A DNA stretch of 53,131 nt from Funneliformis mosseae (taxonomy: Eukaryota > Glomeromycota > Glomeromycetes > Glomerales > Glomeraceae). The stretch is taken from positions 1-53,131 of the forward strand of contig CAJVPP010000070.1 in the NCBI GenBank assembly GCA_910592005.1. The letters run 5' to 3'. Numbering within the stretch: position 1 is the stretch's first letter; each line of letters begins with the position of its first letter. Positions 47,700 through 53,131 of the stretch are shown one piece after another. The position numbers and the translations under genes were made by a program. The notes under the pieces were generated by a model. That model had not been told where the DNA came from, did not search any database, and was given only the letters and a program-made list of their open reading frames with translations.

Positions 47700-48240
47700 A
47701 AACATGAATATAAACATTATTATTTTATTTGAAATTATAAAATTTATATATATTGAGTATAAAAACAAATAAATATATATATATTTACCAGAAATTAATA
47801 AAATATCTATATTTAATTTACTGTAAATCTATCGCTGCTTTAAAGTAAACATATTATTAACAAAAATTAACATACTTATTTTTTATAAAAAATGGTTTTT
47901 TGACATTTATTACAGTTTCTCATATTGTTTGGATAGGCTGTATACAAAACTAATAATTTTAACTTTATTTGAATTTTTGTGACTTGAGATATATTAATAA
48001 TGGATTGACATAATTTTGCCCTAAATTCTTATAGTAATTTAGTGCTGATTTCTTACAAATCACATTTCAAATGATTTTTTAGATTTATATTAAATATATT
48101 TACTTTTTTAAAATTAAGGTATACTCGAAGGAGAAATCTTAATTTGCCTACTACAAGGTAAATATGAAACACAAGGCAAAATCGTGATAAGCTTATAAGG
48201 TAAAACTAAAATAGACAATGAAATTGCGACGTGTCTGCAA
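47700..48240. other. AT-rich intergenic, nothing identified
   Basis: No coding or repeat signal I can name. Confidence 0.4.
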
Positions 48241-48259
48241 GCCTATAAGGCAATAAAAA

Positions 48260-48630
48260 TTTCATTTTTTTTTGTATCATTCGTTTAATTTCATTTTCAT
48301 TTTTCTTTTTTGTATTGTACTTTTAATTTCATTTTTTCTTTTTATTTTATTTTTCTAATTTTGTTTTTTCATTTGTTTTATTTTTCTAATTTCATTTTAT
48401 AGTTTCTTTTCGTTTAAATAATTTTATTTTTTCGTCTCATTTAGTTTACTTAATTTTATTTTATAATTTTATTTTAGTTTTTTAATTTCGTTTTTTCATC
48501 TCATTTAGTTTTCTTAATTTTATTTTTTTATCTTATTTTGTTTTATTTTTATTTTATTTTTTATTTTATTTTATTTTATTTTATTTTTTATTTTATTTTA
48601 TTTTATTTTTATTTTATTTTAAAAAAATAA
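48260..48630. repeat. T-rich low complexity with (TTTTA)n core
   Basis: T-rich sequence with irregular TTTCATTTT/TTTTATTT units from about 48260 becomes a nearly regular pentanucleotide (TTTTA)n at about 48530-48620. Confidence 0.8.
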
Positions 48631-48989
48631 TAAATTAAATTTATTTTTAAAAAAAAATTTAAGTAAATTAATAAAAATATTGTATAACAATTGACAGATT
48701 GCATAAAATCAGTAATCATTTACCATACTGAATTTTGGCATTCAGACTGATCAGGTATTTGTTATAAGAAAATTCATTAACATTATAACGAATTATGAAG
48801 ATGAACCATTTTATAAATTCCATAAAAATCAACCTTTACAAATTTTAAGAATGCATTATAATTATGTCTAGGTATTAATCACAGGAGGTATTATTTTTGG
48901 AGGATACTATATGCAGTGGCATATGGTAGTCAACTCTTTATAAATGCCTTCCCCTTGGGACTAGGTATAAGCAGTGTTGTTATAGGACA

Positions 48990-49090
48990 TTGATGGAACA
49001 CTGATGGGACATAGATAGGATAGATAGGACCTTTGGGACATAGTGTGGGACAGGTTGGGACATATAGCTGGGACATATAGCTGGGACAAC
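48990..49090. repeat. GGGACATA minisatellite
   Basis: GGGACATA recurs at short irregular spacing (about 49004, 49035, 49056, 49070), ending in a perfect 13-base tandem, GGGACATATAGCT, at about 49057-49082. It is the only G-rich repeat in this AT-rich interval. Confidence 0.7.
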
Positions 49091-49619
49091 AAATCTCTGG
49101 AACATCAAAAATGTACATCACTGGGTATAAGGGTGTATTTAAAGAGGGTATGCATTTATAGAATACATATAAATCTATATAATATTAATTTAAAATTAAG
49201 GTAATACAAAAAATTTATAAGTAAACTATATAAAATTTTTTATAAAGAATGCATTTACAGAGAGTATTTATATAAAAAACGTGCATTTAACACTAAGGCC
49301 CAAGTTGGGATCAGATCAAAGGTGCATTTACAAAGGGTGGTTGACATTACCCATAATATCCATTAGACTTTTCCAATTAATTTGCAATGCACTTATTAAT
49401 AAAAGTACGAAAATTTAATTCCTGATATTGCATATCCGAATTATCATAAACTTTTAATTATTTTTATTGAAATCCCTTGTTAACGAACAAAAAAAATATT
49501 TTTTAAGCTATAATTTATAAAAGAATCAAAATTTATAAGATAAATACAGGATAAAAGAGAAGATTGGAAAACATCAACATATAGGGAGAAAGAAAAAATA
49601 TTTTAAAACTTTTTATAAT

Positions 49620-52065
49620 TTAATCAATGATAACATTCTGATCAATCTTTGCAAAATCTTCGAAGAATCCCTATGATGAACAAAAGTGGATATATATTAA
49701 TTTCATATAAATAAAATCTCCAATAACTTGAAACAAATTTTGAAAATATTATTCACCTGTAATAACTTAATAGCGTGATCAACATCGTCGGTTCCAGCAA
49801 TTTCTCTAATAGAATGCATACTTAATTGAGGATTCCCTATATCTAAATTAAGAAGAATTTTAGGAATCTACTTCGAATAATTACTAATATTCATTCTTTT
49901 TAGTACATACCAACTGTCCTTATTCCAAGGTTAGAACTCATCATGGGACCAATAGTCGAACCACAAGGAGAATCATTTTTAACAACAAATTCTTGTAACG
50001 GCACATTATATTTCTTCGCGGCTTCTCTTAGTACCAAAGAAGTTGTAGCTGTAGTTGCATACCTCTGCCAAAAAGTAAGTTATATATATTAGTAAATATT
50101 CTTAATATTACGGCTGATATGAGCATGAATATGATGTACCTGATTGGCGTTTATTTTGAGGACTACACCCTCATGCATTTGTGGACGATGATTTTCTTCA
50201 TACTTTTCACTAAATAATTCATGGAGGGGGGAAAAAAATATGTAAACAAGTACATATACTAAAGTTTTTTAAATTTTTTCTTGTAATACCAATAATTTGG
50301 GTGAACGGCTGTGAAATAAGTAAGAAAATATAAATAATCGTCATCAAATAATTTTAATTCGCAGGTAATACGATAATCATTATATACCATGAGCCATGTC
50401 GGCGCTTATCAAAAAACTCTTATGAATGGTTTCTTCAAATATCGTCTATTGTAATAGATTTGACGCGAAAGTATTTTAGATAAAATCAAAATGTAATAGG
50501 GCTGTAAAGTATATGTACCTGTGAAATCTCAACATTCCCCGCGGCACCAACCTTAGAAGAGCATAAGCGTCGCAAAGTTGACTCTAACAGACTTGAACCA
50601 GCACCATAAGCACTTTGACTTCCAACTTCTTCATTGTCAAATAAAGAAATCAGACGAATATTTGAATCATTACACAAAGTTTCCGAAGTATCTCTGGTGC
50701 AGTTTATCAATGCCTAGATTGAATTTATAATTAAAGATATGCTGCATATCTATGCACATATGATAATTCGAAAAGTTCGCTTACGGTTAGGGCAGTGAAT
50801 GACATCATCAAATTGTCTAAGCGAGCAGAGAAAATGAATTCATTGCAAAGACCTCCAATGGTCGAGGGCTGTGTGTCATAAAGGCACAGTTCAAAATCAT
50901 GAATTTTATTCGCTGTTGTAATATGAAAAATTATTAGTTGATGCTAAACTGAATTGAAGAAACAAATTTATTTTAAAAATGTGGACCATTGCATCCGAGT
51001 TCTTCGGCAAGTAGATTGAGAAAGATGGGATGATGCTTTTCATTTTTTTCTTCATCCGAGTCTCCGATCAACCTTTTTTTTTTTTTTAAAAAAAAAAATT
51101 AATTTGATAAATTGGTACAATAATAAATATGTAATAACTTACGATTTGGTAACTGTTGCGAGCAATGGAATCAAATGAGTTTCGTTATTGAATTTAAATG
51201 CTTCGTGTACGCCCCTATCCAAGTGAATAGCCAATGTAGGAACACGAAGAATTGGCCTATTTCGGAGGTTTTTTTTTTTTTTTTTTAAATAAAATATATA
51301 TATATACGTGTTGGTTAAAGAAAAAGAAAAAAATTTTTTTTCTATTTCTTCAATTATTTAAAGCGGTAATTATATACCTTGCGATCTTGACCAATTTATG
51401 CTCGAACTTATTTTCACTCGTTTCAACCATTACTCTTCCTGCAATGCTCAGATCACGATCAAACCAAGTATGCCTATTGTAAGGAAGAAAATTTTAACCT
51501 TTATCGATAAATCTAGAAATCTTTAAATTAAAGCTGTTCTTACCATAGACCTCCTCCGTAAACCTGAACACCAAGTTGTAAATAACCATAATTTTGTTTC
51601 TTGGAAATAGGCTTAACCTAAAAAAAAAAAAATTTTTTTTTTCAATACGGATTCATTTTTCAATAAAGAAAAAAAAAAAATAATGTTACTTGATCGAGTT
51701 ACCTTTAAACAAGGAGAATCAGTATGAGCTCCAACGATCGAAACACCGTTTCCAGGAACGTATTTACCGCCGACAGCAAAGGCAACGATAGTACTCTTGT
51801 TTCTGGTAAAATAATATTTCCCATTATTTCTTAATTTTCCAATCCAACAATCGCGTTCTTTAATTTCTTCATATCCGGCTTCGACCAAACGTAATCTTGC
51901 TTCCTCAACTGCATGATACGGTGATGGAGATTCATTCACGAATTTGATGAAATCGGTGACTTCTTTTTTAGTCTCGGTAGCCTGATTTGAATAATAATAT
52001 TTCATGATCGAGAGATTTCGAAAATGATGTGAACTTCGTGTAATATAAGTTGGAAAAGAAATCAT
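49620..52065 (-). CDS. Aspartyl aminopeptidase (peptidase family M18), 497 or 477 aa
   Basis: A zinc exopeptidase that removes N-terminal Asp or Glu. Thirteen exons: 51703-52065, 51544-51617, 51378-51473, 51143-51256, 50987-51072, 50785-50912, 50519-50713, 50388-50445, 50290-50308, 50140-50209, 49911-50064, 49757-49842 and 49620-49670 (1494 bases). All M18 landmarks are present: [10 protein letters not shown] (metal His114), [24 protein letters not shown] (D277), [12 protein letters not shown] (E315, E316), SADMAHAVHPNY (D368), [11 protein letters not shown] and [12 protein letters not shown] (H462). Starting at Met21 places the first His at 94, as in the human enzyme, and gives a cytosolic-length protein. 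Starting at Met1 adds [13 protein letters not shown], which could target mitochondria. Exon 9 is only 19 bases. Intron 5 uses a poor GTCCAC donor. The gene appears intact. Confidence 0.95.
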
Positions 52066-52978
52066 CCATTTTGATCTTGAACAAATAATTAACTAATACA
52101 TAAGGTTCGTTCATTTTATTTATTTTAGATATCGGTGCTTATTCGGGAAACCAATCCGATCATTTAGAAAAGGTATCATATACTTATAAAATTATGAATT
52201 ATAAAAAATTAAAAAAAAAAAAAAATATGCAAAACGCAAACTCACCATATTTAAATAGTTGACAAAAGGAAGAAAATTAAAAATAATTATTATATTAAAA
52301 ATACGTAAATTACCTATTTACGATGGTTTTGGGAAGGAATGAGAGAATATCAAAAAATATTCAATCAGAAAATCGTCAAGATATTACCTTTTTTCATCAA
52401 GATCAATTTATATAAATAAAGAAATGATCAACGTAACGAGTTGTCATTTAATGCGTTATAGTGGAAAAACATTTGGTATGATTGATTGATTCCAAACGAG
52501 GCAGTTTTCAGGATATAAAGAGGATCATTAGTTTATATATAGAAGCATTCTGATACTCTTGTTCTGGTCTCACTAAGGATGGTCCATTATCGATCCTAGT
52601 TCGATAGGACACCAATCCTATCCATTTTATTAAAGCTTTGATTATTTAGTCATATGAGAATTTTTATCTTATGTAATTTGTGTGTATAACATTAAAAAGT
52701 AATGTAAATATTTTATAAATAAAACATAATTGATAATTTAAAAATTTAAAATGAAATATATATTTGTAAATTAATTAGATTCGAATATTTAATTTACGAT
52801 TCGAAGATCCTATTTTTAAACGGTATCTAAGGATGTGGGGTAAAAGGTGAATATTATCAAATACGTAAACATATTTTATTAGTTTTCTAATATGGAAAAA
52901 TTCTCTCTCCCCAAACAAAACTTTTTCTGAAGATTATTATTTTGATTCTTAGCTATAGTCATCATGATGGTTTCATAA
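52066..52978. other. Upstream region of the aminopeptidase, no gene seen
   Basis: It probably holds the aminopeptidase promoter on the minus strand. A plus-strand patch at 52130-52172 between a T-rich AG and a GT looks like an exon, but has no partner. An imperfect inverted repeat (TATCGATCCTAGTTCGATA and flanks) lies at about 52588-52606. Confidence 0.4.
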
Positions 52979-53095
52979 ATATCTATTGGTGAATTTCGCT
53001 TCAAGAATTCGTGTCCTCATGGTTATCCATGTGATTATTTTTATGGTTACTACTATATTTATTGTTATGGTCTTTATGGTAATATAACATTTTAA
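52979..53095 (+). other. Cys/Tyr/Gly-rich open stretch, possible peptide-gene tail
   Basis: A 38-codon open stretch ends at a TAA (53093-53095) and encodes FKNSCPHGYPCDYFYGYYYI followed by YCYGLYGNITF. The composition recalls the mature part of small secreted Cys-Tyr-rich peptides. There is no ATG, and an in-frame TAA at 52976 closes the left side. A signal-peptide exon was not found, so it may be a shifted remnant. Confidence 0.25.
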
Positions 53096-53131
53096 TTAAT
53101 AGAAATGCCTAATTTGGATATAAATAATAAC

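Noticed and set aside
52560..52625. Inverted repeat around TATCGATCCTAGTTCGATA, considered as a tRNA
   Set aside because: It cannot be folded into a cloverleaf and lacks consistent A- and B-box spacing. No tRNA or rRNA gene was found anywhere in the window.

Overview
This is eukaryotic nuclear DNA: extremely AT-rich, with short GT-AG introns, many homopolymer A/T tracts and heavy transposon debris. The gene families, the RT and hAT relics and the overall style suggest an arbuscular mycorrhizal fungus of the Rhizophagus/Glomeromycotina type. That assignment is by recognition, not by a database search.

Layout. (1) 0.75-1.46 kb: one intact single-exon gene of unknown function, followed by short decayed coding fragments. 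(2) 4.3-14.7 kb: nested transposons. A hAT element (7701-10181) sits inside the reverse-transcriptase frame of a minus-strand LINE-type retrotransposon (about 4863-14360). The LINE lies between inverted 59-bp blocks inside an outer pair of Tc1-like inverted repeats. (3) 14.7-22.9 kb: a very AT-rich gene desert holding several MITE-like elements and a 63-bp tandem repeat. (4) 23-29.6 kb: somewhat less AT-rich DNA with gene fragments and two further inverted-repeat elements, but no convincing intact gene. (5) 29.67-42.19 kb: five tandem, same-strand, five-exon SAM-dependent methyltransferase genes. I could splice each one completely (304, 304, 296, 299 and 297 aa). A two-exon gene for a 50-aa secreted Cys-rich peptide lies between the first and second copies. 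(6) 43-49 kb: AT-rich DNA with a decayed DDE-transposase-like gene, a second fragment of what may be the same family, and simple repeats. (7) 49.62-52.07 kb: a complete 13-exon M18 aspartyl aminopeptidase gene on the minus strand. (8) The last 1 kb has no complete gene.

Main biological point: all five methyltransferases begin Met-Gly-x-x-x-Ser followed by a basic stretch, the usual form of an N-myristoylation and membrane-anchoring signal. Four of the five carry Cys in place of the first Gly of SAM motif I. The array shows mosaic similarity that fits gene conversion, a MITE in one intron, another MITE between two copies, and a conserved upstream block resembling a CArG box. Together with the secreted peptide this makes 29.6-42.4 kb the most interesting stretch.

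The relics share a decay style. Stop codons repeatedly stand where Trp is expected in the RT, hAT and DDE-like frames, as G:C-to-A:T transitions would produce.
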